DNA of 64,000 bases from Bradyrhizobium sp. ARR65 (GTDB lineage Bacteria > Pseudomonadota > Alphaproteobacteria > Rhizobiales > Xanthobacteraceae). Position numbers and translations under genes: made by a program. Positions 9,622 to 18,372 of this stretch are shown here, piece by piece (position 1 is the stretch's first letter; each line of letters begins with the position of its first letter). The stretch covers positions 186,222 to 250,221 of the forward strand of contig NZ_AWZU01000004.1 of the NCBI RefSeq assembly GCF_000472385.1, in the 5' to 3' direction. Below the pieces are notes generated by a model. The model saw only the letters and a program-made list of their open reading frames with translations. It had not been told where the DNA came from and did no database searches.

Positions 9622-10383
9622 ATGGCCAGCCACATCATAGTGACGGACGACGGAGCCACCCGCACCATCGTGATGCGGCGTCCCGAGAAAAGAAATGCGA
9701 TCACGCACGAGATGTTCGTCGCGATGAGCGAGGCGATTGACTCGGCGCAATCCAACCAGGCGATCCGCTGCCTGATCCTGACCGGCCGTTCCGGCGTTTT
9801 CAGCGCGGGCGACGATATCGCCGACGTGCTGGAGGATGCAACGACTGAACACGATCCCGGCAAGCCGAGAAAGGCCGTCATTTTTCTGCGATCGCTGATC
9901 AACAACAAGAAGCCGATCATTGCCGCGGTCGACGGCGCAGCCATCGGCATGGGCGCGACGATGGTGTTTCACTGCGACTATGTGATCGCCAGCACCACCT
10001 CGTCGTTTTCGTCGCCGCTGATCAAGTATGGGCTCGTTCCCGAAGGAGCCTCCAGCCTGCTGCTGCCGCGCATGGCCGGCCACCAGCACGCCTTCTCCAT
10101 GCTGGTGCTGGGCCGCTCGATGAGCGCGGAGGACGCGCGGCAGGCTGGCTTCGTCAATGTTGTCGTGCCACCCGGGCATGCGCTCAGCGAAGCGCACAAG
10201 GTCGCGCGCGAGGTCTGTGAATTGCCGCCTGACGCGGTCGCCATGTCCCGCAAGCTCCTGAAGCTGCCGACGGAGGACCTGCTGCGCAGGATGGAGCAGG
10301 AGGAACATCTCTTCGGCGACCGCTTGCGCCTGCCTCCCATGGTTGCCGCGTTCAAGAGATTCCTGACTCGCAACGAGGAATGA
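9622..10383 (+). CDS. Enoyl-CoA hydratase/isomerase (crotonase) family protein
   Basis: The 253-residue crotonase-fold enzyme acts on an acyl-CoA thioester. The two oxyanion-hole segments are visible as FSAGDDIADV and DGAAIGMGATM. The ATG at 9622 is preceded by GAGGGAATCCC. The C-terminal part is typical of proteins annotated as enoyl-CoA hydratase or delta-isomerase, and the exact reaction is unknown. It follows the efflux operon by 28 bp on the same strand, but a functional link is not obvious. Confidence 0.85.
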   Translation: MASHIIVTDDGATRTIVMRRPEKRNAITHEMFVAMSEAIDSAQSNQAIRCLILTGRSGVFSAGDDIADVLEDATTEHDPGKPRKAVIFLRSLINNKKPIIAAVDGAAIGMGATMVFHCDYVIASTTSSFSSPLIKYGLVPEGASSLLLPRMAGHQHAFSMLVLGRSMSAEDARQAGFVNVVVPPGHALSEAHKVAREVCELPPDAVAMSRKLLKLPTEDLLRRMEQEEHLFGDRLRLPPMVAAFKRFLTRNEE

Positions 10384-10412
10384 GGAGCGGAGTTGCGGAC
10401 GCGCCGGTCAGC

Positions 10413-10733
10413 CTACCAGATCAGCACCGCGCACAGCAGCGACAACGGCAGCAGCGCAAGGCCGAGATAGAGCCAGGTGCGGTAGCCGCCGGGATCCTTG
10501 GGCAGGATGAAGAGGTGGACCGCCAGCCACAGGCACACCGCAATGCCGAGCACCACTCGCACAAGGTCGCCTGGCGTATCCAGCAATGTCCAGTACTGTT
10601 CGATCTGGGGACTGGCGACGCGCGCGGTGATGACAATCAAAATGGCAATGAAAATCGTTCGCGACACCAATCCGGCAAACCAGACGGCTCTCGATACATC
10701 GGTGTCCGAAGCCTTTTTTCTCGCCGTTGGCAC
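10413..10733 (-). CDS. Small integral membrane protein, function unknown
   Basis: The conserved-looking part begins with the GTG at 10733 (PTARKKASDTDVSRAVWF) and carries three hydrophobic segments, about residues 19-38, 53-76 and 84-105, ending CAVLIW. An upstream ATG at 10811 would add 26 residues of low-quality sequence. It is convergent with the crotonase gene. No catalytic motif is seen. The C-terminal helices resemble small uncharacterised Bradyrhizobium membrane proteins. Confidence 0.65.
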   Translation of the reverse strand: MPTARKKASDTDVSRAVWFAGLVSRTIFIAILIVITARVASPQIEQYWTLLDTPGDLVRVVLGIAVCLWLAVHLFILPKDPGGYRTWLYLGLALLPLSLLCAVLIW

Positions 10734-10885
10734 CAGCAACCCGCTCGCAGGAAATTGCAGAGGAATCGACGAAGACAGCGAGAAAATAGCCCTCGCATTC
10801 CATCTGGGCAAGCTGGCTGGTCACAGGTCAGGTGAAAGTGACGCACATGGGTGGCGTGCAATCGGCTATCCGGCACTGGAACGGT

Positions 10886-11476
10886 TCATCTGCCGAGACT
10901 GAGCAAGGGCGGCGGCTCGGTCGAGCCGGCGCCGAGCGAGCGCTGCACCATGACCGTGTCGGCCCAGTGGCCGTAGCGATAGGCGATGCCCGGCAACAAT
11001 CCGACACGAGCAAAGCCGAATTTTTCGTGGATGGCGAGGGAAGCCGCGTTATCGGCATCGATATAGCCGATCATCTGCCGGAAACCGGCGGCGGCGCAGG
11101 CGTCGATCAGTTCCTGCAACAATGATCCGCCGATGCCGCGGCCGAGATGCTCATGATGGACGTAGATCGAATGCTTGACCGCGAAGCGGTAAGCCGGACG
11201 CTTGCGGAACAGCACCACATAGGCATAGCCGACGACCTCGCCGCCGCGCGTGGCCACCAGATGCGGCAGGCGGTGATTGCGGAAGTTCTTGCGCCGGTCG
11301 CGCAAGTCATCGGGTTCGGGCGTGCCGCTGTCCTCGACGCCTTCCTCGATCCCGCGTCTGATATGGCGGCGGTAGATCGCCAACATCGCTCCAATGTCGC
11401 TGTCGCGCGATGGCCTGATGATCACGGGTTGCGGCGCCGTTTCAGGCACGGTCTGCTTGTCGGCCTCAAAGCTCAT
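10886..11476 (-). CDS. GNAT-family N-acetyltransferase (phosphinothricin acetyltransferase-like)
   Basis: The 196-residue GNAT enzyme transfers acetyl from acetyl-CoA to an amine. The acetyl-CoA-binding motif A appears as VHHEHLGRGIGGSLL, and the rest resembles the Pat/YncA branch (GYAYVVLFRKRPAYRF, NAASLAIHEKFGF). Its start codon overlaps the stop of the upstream decarboxylase by 4 bp, so the two are translationally coupled. This makes an amine product of the decarboxylase a reasonable candidate substrate (inference). Confidence 0.88.
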   Translation of the reverse strand: MSFEADKQTVPETAPQPVIIRPSRDSDIGAMLAIYRRHIRRGIEEGVEDSGTPEPDDLRDRRKNFRNHRLPHLVATRGGEVVGYAYVVLFRKRPAYRFAVKHSIYVHHEHLGRGIGGSLLQELIDACAAAGFRQMIGYIDADNAASLAIHEKFGFARVGLLPGIAYRYGHWADTVMVQRSLGAGSTEPPPLLSLGR

Positions 11477-13830
11477 TCGGAAACCACGTAAGTGTGCAAG
11501 CGGATGCGGCCGGATGGATCGACCTCTTTGTAGACTCCCTGAATTTCAACTTCGAAACCGGGGAAAATGTTGAAGCATCGCTCGAACATTTTGAGATAGT
11601 CGATCATGGGCTGCGCCCGCTCATTCAGCCGCTCGCCCGGAACGATGGTGGCAATGCCCGGCGGGTAGACCACGAAGGGCGTGGTCGCGATCCGGCCGCC
11701 GATTTCGTCAATCGGCAGATAATCGACATCGTTGCGCACCAGGCAGCGCGCGGCATCGTGCGGTGACAGCGCGATCTCCGGCAGATGCTCAGGGAGGAAC
11801 TGCTTGGCCTGCAGGGCGCTGACGTCGGCCTCGCGGAAGAAGCGGTGCATCTCGGCGCAAAGATCGCGCAGGCGCACGCCGGCATAGCGCGCGGCGCGTC
11901 GGCGATAGAATTCGGGAATGGCCTCTTCCAGCAGCGCATTGTCATCGTGCAGCTTCTTGAAGGCGACGAGCCCGCTGATCAACGTGCCGGCCTTGCTTGC
12001 TTCGACACCCGGCGTCAGCAGGAAGAGCAGGGAATTGAGATCGTTCTTCTCCGCGACGATACGGTTCTCGCGCAGATATTGCGCCACGATCGGAGCGGGA
12101 ATGCCGTGCTCGGCATAGGCGCCCGTGGCAGGGTCGAAACCCGGCGTCAGCAGCGTCAGCTTGTTTGGGTCGGTCATGGCGAAACCGGCCGCCATGCCCG
12201 GGAAGCCATGCCAGCCCGTTTCAGGCGAAAGCTGCCAATAAGAGGGATCGCTGGCGAGCAGGTCGGTGCTGATCGTCTCCCAGGCGACATTGTGCGTGCC
12301 GCCTTCGCGTGCGACATCGCGGATCGCGACGCGGTCCGGCACGAAGGGCTCGAAGAACCAGCGCCGCTCGGGCCGCACCTCCTTCTCCTCGAATTCGCGG
12401 CGAACGGCCCGGATCTTCTTGCGCAGTTCGATGCCGAGCCGGATGGTGTCGTCCCACAACACCTCGCCGGAGCGTCCCTTCATCATCTGTGCGCCGACAT
12501 CGAGCGAGGCGAACAGCGGATAGAACGGCGAGGTCGAGGCGTGCTGCATGAAACTCTCGTTGAAGCGGCGGTGCTCGATGCGGCGTTTCTGGCCGCGGAT
12601 ATGACGGTCCTTGACGTGGATCTGCGAGGCCTGCGAGAAGCTCGCGAGCTGTTTGTGGGTCGATTGGGTCGCGATGATCCCCGGCGCGTCCTCGTTGAGG
12701 CCCGAAAGACCCATGGCGAAGTGGCCGGCATACAGCGGATGAAACTTCATGAAGCCGGCCCAGGCTTCGTCGAACAGGATGTAATCGCAGAGATGGCCGA
12801 TGCGCTTGAGGATCAACTCGGCGCTGTGGATCGTGCCGTCATAGGTGCACTGTTCGACGATGGCAACCCGGAACGGGCGCGGCTTGCGCCAGGCTTCCTT
12901 GTCCTTGACCAGAGGATGGGTGCGGATGCGCTCGCGCAGAGCGGATTCATCCAGCGCGTCCCAGCGCATCGGGCCGATAAGACCCCAGGCGTTACGGACC
13001 GTCGGAATATAGACCGGGATGCCGCCCGCCATCATCAGGGCGCCGTGATGCGCGGCCTTGTGATTGTTGCGGTCGAACAGCACGAGGTCGCCGTCGGTGA
13101 CGAGCGCGCCCAGCGCCACCTTGTTGGAGGTCGAGGTGCCGTTGAGGACGAAATAGGTCTTCTCCGCGCCAAAGATCTGGGCGGCTTCCTTTTGTGCCCG
13201 CAGCGCCGGGCCCTCATGAGTGAGAAGATCGCCAAGCTCGAGCACGGAATTGTCGAGGTCGTCGCGAAAGATTGATTCGCCGAGATGCTCGACGAACACC
13301 CGCCCGATCGGGCTGCGGCTGTAAAACACGCCGCCATTGTGACCCGGACAGGTCCAGAGCTGGTTGCCGACCTCCGCATAATCGACCAGCGCGCCGAAGA
13401 ACGGGGTTTTCAGGGTCTCCGCATATTGCTTCAGGCGGCTGATCAGGTTCTTGGCGATGAATGGCGGCGTTTCCTCGGAGAGGAAGACATAGCCATCGAT
13501 GAAGTCGAGCACTTCGACCGGGACATCCTCGAACCTTTTGCGGCGGATCAAGAGGATGATGGGGAAGTCGAGGCCGCGGCGACGCATCAGGTTGATCAGC
13601 GCCGCGGTCTTGCCCTCCAGCCCTTTCTTGCCCCAATCGACCACCATGCAGCCGATCGCGGCATCCGTCTGCACCGCGATCTCGGCGTCCTCAAGCTTGC
13701 GGGCGCGAACGACTTCGAAGCCGGAGCGTTCGATCTCGGTGACGATCTGGTTGAAGCGGAGGCCTTCGAGATCGTCAGCGTCGAATACCGGCGCCGCGAA
13801 CAGGAAGGTGAAGCGTCTGAAATAGTCCAT
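11473..13830 (-). CDS. Orn/Lys/Arg decarboxylase family (PLP fold type I)
   Basis: The protein has 785 residues from the ATG at 13830; the open frame continues upstream but without conservation. It has the three parts of bacterial inducible basic amino-acid decarboxylases: an N-terminal receiver-like wing domain (about 1-140), the PLP domain, and a C-terminal domain. The PLP-binding Lys is K393 in ATQSTHKQL, and D354 (ILFDEAW) should contact the pyridine nitrogen. The enzyme decarboxylates ornithine, lysine or arginine to a polyamine or diamine; which one is not decidable here. It is coupled to the GNAT acetyltransferase gene by a 4-bp overlap. Confidence 0.92.
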   Translation of the reverse strand: MDYFRRFTFLFAAPVFDADDLEGLRFNQIVTEIERSGFEVVRARKLEDAEIAVQTDAAIGCMVVDWGKKGLEGKTAALINLMRRRGLDFPIILLIRRKRFEDVPVEVLDFIDGYVFLSEETPPFIAKNLISRLKQYAETLKTPFFGALVDYAEVGNQLWTCPGHNGGVFYSRSPIGRVFVEHLGESIFRDDLDNSVLELGDLLTHEGPALRAQKEAAQIFGAEKTYFVLNGTSTSNKVALGALVTDGDLVLFDRNNHKAAHHGALMMAGGIPVYIPTVRNAWGLIGPMRWDALDESALRERIRTHPLVKDKEAWRKPRPFRVAIVEQCTYDGTIHSAELILKRIGHLCDYILFDEAWAGFMKFHPLYAGHFAMGLSGLNEDAPGIIATQSTHKQLASFSQASQIHVKDRHIRGQKRRIEHRRFNESFMQHASTSPFYPLFASLDVGAQMMKGRSGEVLWDDTIRLGIELRKKIRAVRREFEEKEVRPERRWFFEPFVPDRVAIRDVAREGGTHNVAWETISTDLLASDPSYWQLSPETGWHGFPGMAAGFAMTDPNKLTLLTPGFDPATGAYAEHGIPAPIVAQYLRENRIVAEKNDLNSLLFLLTPGVEASKAGTLISGLVAFKKLHDDNALLEEAIPEFYRRRAARYAGVRLRDLCAEMHRFFREADVSALQAKQFLPEHLPEIALSPHDAARCLVRNDVDYLPIDEIGGRIATTPFVVYPPGIATIVPGERLNERAQPMIDYLKMFERCFNIFPGFEVEIQGVYKEVDPSGRIRLHTYVVSE

Positions 13831-14050
13831 GGGCTTGCCTATCGAATGCGTGCCACAGAAGCTGTGGCGCACATTCGGTGACAGTTCGATGACGCTTGAG
13901 GTTGCCGGTGAGCGAGCGCGTCTGGGCCGGCGCAAAGTGTCCAAAATGGGGCACCTCATCGCCATCAGGCGCAAGCGGGAATAGGAACCGCCGGGTCTGC
14001 CGGTGCGTTCAACCGGTCGCGGCAAAAAGCAACAAGCGGTGGAAGCGGAA

Positions 14051-15292
14051 ATGGTTCACGGATGTTTGCCTTTCGGCCGGACTTTTGGGCCGGTATTGGG
14101 CGGCACGATCGGGTGCGCGCTCATGCTGATTGGGAATGGCACGCTGGCGCAGCCCGTTGCCGGCTCTTCGGAGGGGCTCTCGGCCTTGACGATGCGGGTT
14201 TCGGATCAGACTGTCCGTGCACCCAACAGTTTCGCTGATCTCGCCGAAAAGGTTGAGCCGGCGGTGATTGCCGTCATCTCCAAGGACGCTGCGGGTGACA
14301 AGTCGTCGTCGGACCAGCCCTTCCAATTCGATACGCCTGATCGGGCTGATCCGGGACAAACCGATCCAGGACAAGATCCGGGGCAAGACGAGCTTCCTCT
14401 GCCGCATATGCCCGATCTGGGCAAGGCGCCGAAGCGAACTCAGTCGATCACGCTGGGATCAGGCTTCTTCATCTCCGCGGATGGCTATGCGGTGACCAAC
14501 AGCCATGTCGTGGAAAACGGGGATACGGCCGAGGTCCGCACCAATGACGGCAAGACCTACTCGGCGAAGGTCGTGGGAAGGGACGCGTTGAGCGACCTCG
14601 CTCTGATCAAGGTCGACGGACGCAAGGATTTCAGCTACGTGAAATTCGCCGCTCAATCGCCGCGCATCGGCGAGTGGGTGCTTACTGTCGGTAATCCCTT
14701 CGGGCTCGGAGGCACGGTAACGGCCGGCATCGTCTCGGCGCGCGATCGCAATATCGACGTCGGCGCAGGCGAGGATTTCATCCAGATCGATGCGCCGATC
14801 AACAACGGCGATTCCGGCGGTCCAAGCTTTAATGTCGACGGCGACGTCATCGGCGTCAACAGCATGATTTTTTCCCCTTCGGGAGGTTCGGTCGGCGTCG
14901 CATTCGCGATCCCCGCCGAAACGGTCAAGCTGGTCATACCTCAGCTCAAGGACAAGGGCACGGTGACGCGCGGATGGATCGGGGCCGAAGTGCAGTCGAT
15001 TACGCCGGAGATAGCCGATAGTCTCGGCAAGAACGACCTGCGCGGCGCCATCGTCGCGAACGTCAAGCGCAACGGTCCCGCCGCGCAGTCAGGACTGACA
15101 AGCGGCGATGTCATCACCTCGGTCAGCGGCCAGGCGATCAAGAACGCGAATGAGTTGACCAAGAAGATTCATGCGGCGGCGCCGGGATCGTCCGTGCAAC
15201 TCGGCATGCTCAGAGGCGGAAAAGAGAGCTCGGTCAATGTAACTTTGGGGCGGCTGCCGGATCAGTCCACCGTCGGCGCTGCGCAGAAGTGA
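14051..15292 (+). CDS. HtrA/DegP-type periplasmic serine protease, single PDZ domain
   Basis: From the ATG at 14051 (preceded by GGAAGCGGAA) the protein has 413 residues: a signal sequence to about 33, a linker, a trypsin-like domain and one C-terminal PDZ domain (about 315-400). The catalytic triad is H152 (TNSHVVE), D182 (LSDLALI) and S255 (NNGDSGGPS). The single PDZ and size resemble DegS/HhoA-type members more than two-PDZ DegP. The linker has an unusual DPGQ-rich stretch at about 100-113. It acts in periplasmic protein quality control and is transcribed divergently from the decarboxylase. Confidence 0.9.
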   Translation: MVHGCLPFGRTFGPVLGGTIGCALMLIGNGTLAQPVAGSSEGLSALTMRVSDQTVRAPNSFADLAEKVEPAVIAVISKDAAGDKSSSDQPFQFDTPDRADPGQTDPGQDPGQDELPLPHMPDLGKAPKRTQSITLGSGFFISADGYAVTNSHVVENGDTAEVRTNDGKTYSAKVVGRDALSDLALIKVDGRKDFSYVKFAAQSPRIGEWVLTVGNPFGLGGTVTAGIVSARDRNIDVGAGEDFIQIDAPINNGDSGGPSFNVDGDVIGVNSMIFSPSGGSVGVAFAIPAETVKLVIPQLKDKGTVTRGWIGAEVQSITPEIADSLGKNDLRGAIVANVKRNGPAAQSGLTSGDVITSVSGQAIKNANELTKKIHAAAPGSSVQLGMLRGGKESSVNVTLGRLPDQSTVGAAQK

Positions 15293-15313
15293 ATGATACT
15301 CGCTCGAAGGATG

Positions 15314-15341
15314 AACGGCCCGCTGGGAGAGCCGGGCCGTT
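15314..15341 (+). terminator. Hairpin terminator after HtrA-type protease gene
   Basis: AACGGCCCG at 15314-15322 pairs perfectly with CGGGCCGTT at 15333-15341 around a 10-nt loop, 22 bp after the stop codon. The following bases are CCTCTT, so the U tract is weak. A second small hairpin (GCTCGC/GCGAGC) follows at about 15352-15366. Confidence 0.6.
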
Positions 15342-15421
15342 CCTCTTCGAGGCTCGCTTCGCGAGCACCTCAGGGGTGACGGTGAGAGGGGGAGCACGCT
15401 TCGATCCGAGACGATTATGTT

Positions 15422-15780
15422 TTAGTTCGTAAAGTCAGGATCGGCTCGCTCCAGCATCCGCTTAAACGCGGCCCATGCGGCGTCAGGCTTTTCCGGCACT
15501 TCGATGCTGTCGTAGAAATTGGCGTATTGCTGCGCGATGTGGCGCGCGACGGCGTCGGAGAGCGGCGCGATCCCAGCGCCTGACGCTGGGATCACGAGCT
15601 GCGCGCGGCAGGAGCGCTCCAGATTGTGCATCAGCTTGAAAGGCTTCGGCGACCGAGCGGCCGTAGGTGGGCATGCCATGGTTGCGCAGCATGGCATGGA
15701 TCGATTATCACATCGGCCATGCTTGGCGCGAAGTGGGCAGGCTCGTGCACGAGACTCCAGTCGGACCGTCCATCACCAGC
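15422..15780 (-). pseudogene. Frameshifted remnant of a class II aldolase/adducin-family gene
   Basis: Class II aldolase-like pieces appear successively in different minus-strand frames. An upstream piece (DWSLVHEPAHFAPSMADV, about 15770-15715) is followed in another frame by AMLRNHGMPTYGRSVAEAF, the family's RNHG segment. The C-terminal part MHNLERSCRAQL...MLERADPDFTN is in a third frame and ends at 15422. One extra T in a TTTC run around 15640 explains the second break. The N-terminal half is missing. This is therefore a decayed fragment, not an expressed enzyme. Confidence 0.7.
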
Positions 15781-15854
15781 GAATGAATTGACGCCGGCGC
15801 GCACGACACCAGCGCGGCGCGCAACAGGAATCGTTTTTGCACAGGAGCAATCGC

Positions 15855-16880
15855 GTGAAGGCAGTCTACACTGAACGGCATCGCAGCCATGATCCGCAAT
15901 TCTTTCTGGTGCGTGGCGTGGTGAAGCGAACCACCGAGCAGCCCGAGCGCGCCGACAGGCTCCTTGCGGGCCTGAAGGCGGGCAAGCACCAGCTCATCGA
16001 GCCTGTTGCGTTCGGGCAGGGGCCGCGCCTGCGGGTGCACAGTCCGGAATATCTGAATTTTCTCGCTGAGGCCTGGGAGGCTTGGTCTGCGCTCGGCGAT
16101 GCGGGCCCCGAGATGATCGCCAACATGCATCCCGTCCGCAACGCCGCCACGTACCCCACCCACATCGTCGGCCGGCTCGGCTGGCACACGGTCGACACGG
16201 CCTGTCCGATAGGCCCGGGCACCTGGGCCGGCGCCTGCGCCGCCAGCGATGTCGCAGCGACGGCGGCGCAAATGCTCATGGACGGCGAAGATGCGGCCTA
16301 CGCGCTCTGTCGTCCACCTGGCCATCACGCCTATCGCGATCTCGCCGGCGGCTTCTGTTTCCTCAATAACAGCGCCATCGCAACGGCGCATCTGCGGCAG
16401 AAACATGAGCGCGTGGCGATCCTCGATGTCGATGTGCATCATGGCAACGGCACCCAAGGCATTTTCTACGAGCGCTCGGACGTGCTCACCGTTTCGATCC
16501 ATGCCGATCCGACCGCGTTCTATCCTTTCGTCTGGGGCTTTGCGCATGAGCGCGGCGCAGGCGCAGGGCTTGGTGCCAACCTCAACATCCCCCTGGCGAT
16601 CGGCACCAGGGACGACGGCTATCTGCAGGCGCTCGACGTCGCAGCCAAGGCGATCAGGAACTTCGCGCCGGGCGCATTGGTGATCGCGCTCGGGCTGGAC
16701 GCCTCCGAGCACGATCCGCTGGCCGGCCTTGCGGTGACCACCGAAGGGTTCCGCCGCATCGGCGCCGCGATCGCGCGGATGGGGCTGCCGACGGTGTTCG
16801 TCCAGGAAGGAGGGTATCTCTCGGACATTCTCGGCGCCAATCTCACCGCGGTGCTCGGTGGATTCGAAGCGGCGCGCTAG
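15855..16880 (+). CDS. Histone deacetylase-family protein, acetylpolyamine amidohydrolase-like
   Basis: The GTG at 15855 has AGGAG seven bases upstream and gives 341 residues, the size of characterised acetylpolyamine amidohydrolases. The His pair H157/H158 is in RPPGHHAY. Zinc ligands D193 and H195 are in DVDVHHGNG, with D282 in LGLDASEHD, and the transition-state Tyr is Y321 in EGGYLSD. The family removes acetyl groups from acetylated polyamines or related amines using Zn. A polyamine-forming decarboxylase and an acetyltransferase lie within 4 kb. Other deacetylase substrates cannot be excluded. Confidence 0.9.
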   Translation: MKAVYTERHRSHDPQFFLVRGVVKRTTEQPERADRLLAGLKAGKHQLIEPVAFGQGPRLRVHSPEYLNFLAEAWEAWSALGDAGPEMIANMHPVRNAATYPTHIVGRLGWHTVDTACPIGPGTWAGACAASDVAATAAQMLMDGEDAAYALCRPPGHHAYRDLAGGFCFLNNSAIATAHLRQKHERVAILDVDVHHGNGTQGIFYERSDVLTVSIHADPTAFYPFVWGFAHERGAGAGLGANLNIPLAIGTRDDGYLQALDVAAKAIRNFAPGALVIALGLDASEHDPLAGLAVTTEGFRRIGAAIARMGLPTVFVQEGGYLSDILGANLTAVLGGFEAAR

Positions 16881-16947
16881 GCGCGGTCGTCCTCAACGGT
16901 CTCCCCGACGAGAATTTTTCAAGCTGCGGATTATCGATGGCATGACA

Positions 16948-16972
16948 GCTTCGAGCGGCGAACGCTCGAAGC
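16948..16972. terminator. Hairpin between convergent genes
   Basis: GCTTCGAGCG at 16948-16957 and CGCTCGAAGC at 16963-16972 form a perfect 10-bp stem with a 5-nt loop. It sits between the convergent ends of the deacetylase gene and the tautomerase gene, so it may end transcripts from both sides. There is no adjacent long T tract. Confidence 0.5.
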
Positions 16973-16996
16973 CGACAGAGCATACGGAGCGTCGTC

Positions 16997-17209
16997 TCAC
17001 TCTTTCGCGCGATATTGCTGCGGCATCACGAGCACCTCGTCGGCGCGGCCATAGCCGCCGTCCGGCACCTCTTCGATCAGCACCATCGTGTGCGGCCGCG
17101 CGACCTCGCTGAAATAGTCGACGAACATCGCGGTGATGCGATGCACGATCTCCTCCTTCTGAGCCTTGGTCAGTGCCGCTTGGGGGACCTTGATGTTGGC
17201 AAATGGCAT
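16997..17209 (-). CDS. 4-oxalocrotonate tautomerase family protein
   Basis: The 70-residue protein begins MPFANIKVP, so Pro2, the general base of the tautomerase superfamily after Met removal, is present. The size and beta-alpha-beta layout fit 4-OT-type subunits, though the C-terminal extension GGYGRADEVLVMPQQYR is characteristic of uncharacterised proteobacterial members. Its substrate is unknown. It is divergent from a LysR-type regulator at 17407, which may control it. Confidence 0.82.
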   Translation of the reverse strand: MPFANIKVPQAALTKAQKEEIVHRITAMFVDYFSEVARPHTMVLIEEVPDGGYGRADEVLVMPQQYRAKE

Positions 17210-17406
17210 GATGATGCTCCTCGTGATGTGCCGCAGCAGGCGGTGGAATGAAGAAGATCGGAACGGCCGGTCCGCTCGACCAAGTGTGAACCCGATCGGC
17301 GACGCCGTGACGATCTCCCTTTGCGAGGGCAACGTTATCTGGTCGCCCATTCCGGTTAATCTGCCGGAACTTGACATCACCTGTCGGACTAGGCGAACAA
17401 TCGTGG

Positions 17407-18309
17407 ATGGATCGGTTTGAGGCCATGCGTCTGTTCGTCCGTCTTGTCGAGCGGCGCAGCTTTACGCTGGCGGCCACCGACCTCGGTCTGCCGCGGTCGA
17501 CAGCCAGCGAAGTCATCAAGAACCTGGAATCCCATCTCGGCGTGCGGCTGCTCGATCGGACCACCCGCCACGTTACGCCGACGCTGGACGGCGACGAGTA
17601 TTACCGGCGCTCCGCTGCCATTCTGTCCGAGTTGGAGGAAGCGGAAGCCGCGCTGCGCGACGCCCGGCCGCGTGGTCTTTTGCGTATTGATGCGCACCCG
17701 TTGCTCACAAGGACTTTTCTGCTGCCCCATCTCCCCGACTTCCTCGCCCGTTACCCGCTGCTCGATCTGCGCATCGGCCAGGGCGATCGTTGGGTGGACC
17801 TCGTGCGCGAAGGCATCGATTGCGTGATCCGCGCAGGCGAGCCCGAGGACAGTGGAATGATCCGGCGGCGGCTCGGCAGCATCGAGGAGATCACTGTCGC
17901 TAGCCCCGGCTACCTGGCCAGGTTCGGCGTGCCCAACACGCCCGATGAGCTCGACGGGCATCAAATGATCGGATTCATCTCGTCGAGAACAGGCGAGGTG
18001 ATGCCGCTTGAATTCAGCGAAGGTGGAAGGCTGCGACACGTGGTGCTGCCGAGCCGCGTCACGGTGAACAATTCGGACACGATGGCCGATCTCGCCCGGC
18101 TCGGGCTTGGGCTGGTCCAAGCGCCGCGCTATCGCTTCGCGCGGGACCTGGCCGATGGCGCGCTGGTGGAGGTGTTGCCGGAATATCCGCCGTCGCCGAC
18201 GCCGCTGACAGCGCTTTACCCGCAAAACCGTCAACTAACATTGCGGCTGCGCGTGTTTCTGGACTGGATCGTCGACATCCTCGGCAGCGCCAAGCTTTCC
18301 GCTGTTTGA
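17407..18309 (+). CDS. LysR-family transcriptional regulator
   Basis: The 300-residue protein has an N-terminal winged helix-turn-helix (about 1-60; SFTLAATDLGLPRSTASEVIKNLE is the HTH) and a periplasmic-binding-like effector domain from about 90. The start at 17407 (MDRFEAM) fits the conserved N-terminus. LysR regulators commonly control the divergent gene, here the tautomerase, in response to a small molecule. The inducer is not known. Confidence 0.9.
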   Translation: MDRFEAMRLFVRLVERRSFTLAATDLGLPRSTASEVIKNLESHLGVRLLDRTTRHVTPTLDGDEYYRRSAAILSELEEAEAALRDARPRGLLRIDAHPLLTRTFLLPHLPDFLARYPLLDLRIGQGDRWVDLVREGIDCVIRAGEPEDSGMIRRRLGSIEEITVASPGYLARFGVPNTPDELDGHQMIGFISSRTGEVMPLEFSEGGRLRHVVLPSRVTVNNSDTMADLARLGLGLVQAPRYRFARDLADGALVEVLPEYPPSPTPLTALYPQNRQLTLRLRVFLDWIVDILGSAKLSAV

Positions 18310-18372
18310 CCCAGGGCGGCGCGAGCGCGGAGCTGCACGCCGTCTGAGCCACACTTGCCTCTGCCGCGTAAC

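Noticed and set aside
8052..9950. A 632-codon minus-strand frame
   Set aside because: It is antisense to the TolC-like and crotonase genes and has low-complexity Arg/Gly/Asp composition typical of a shadow frame.
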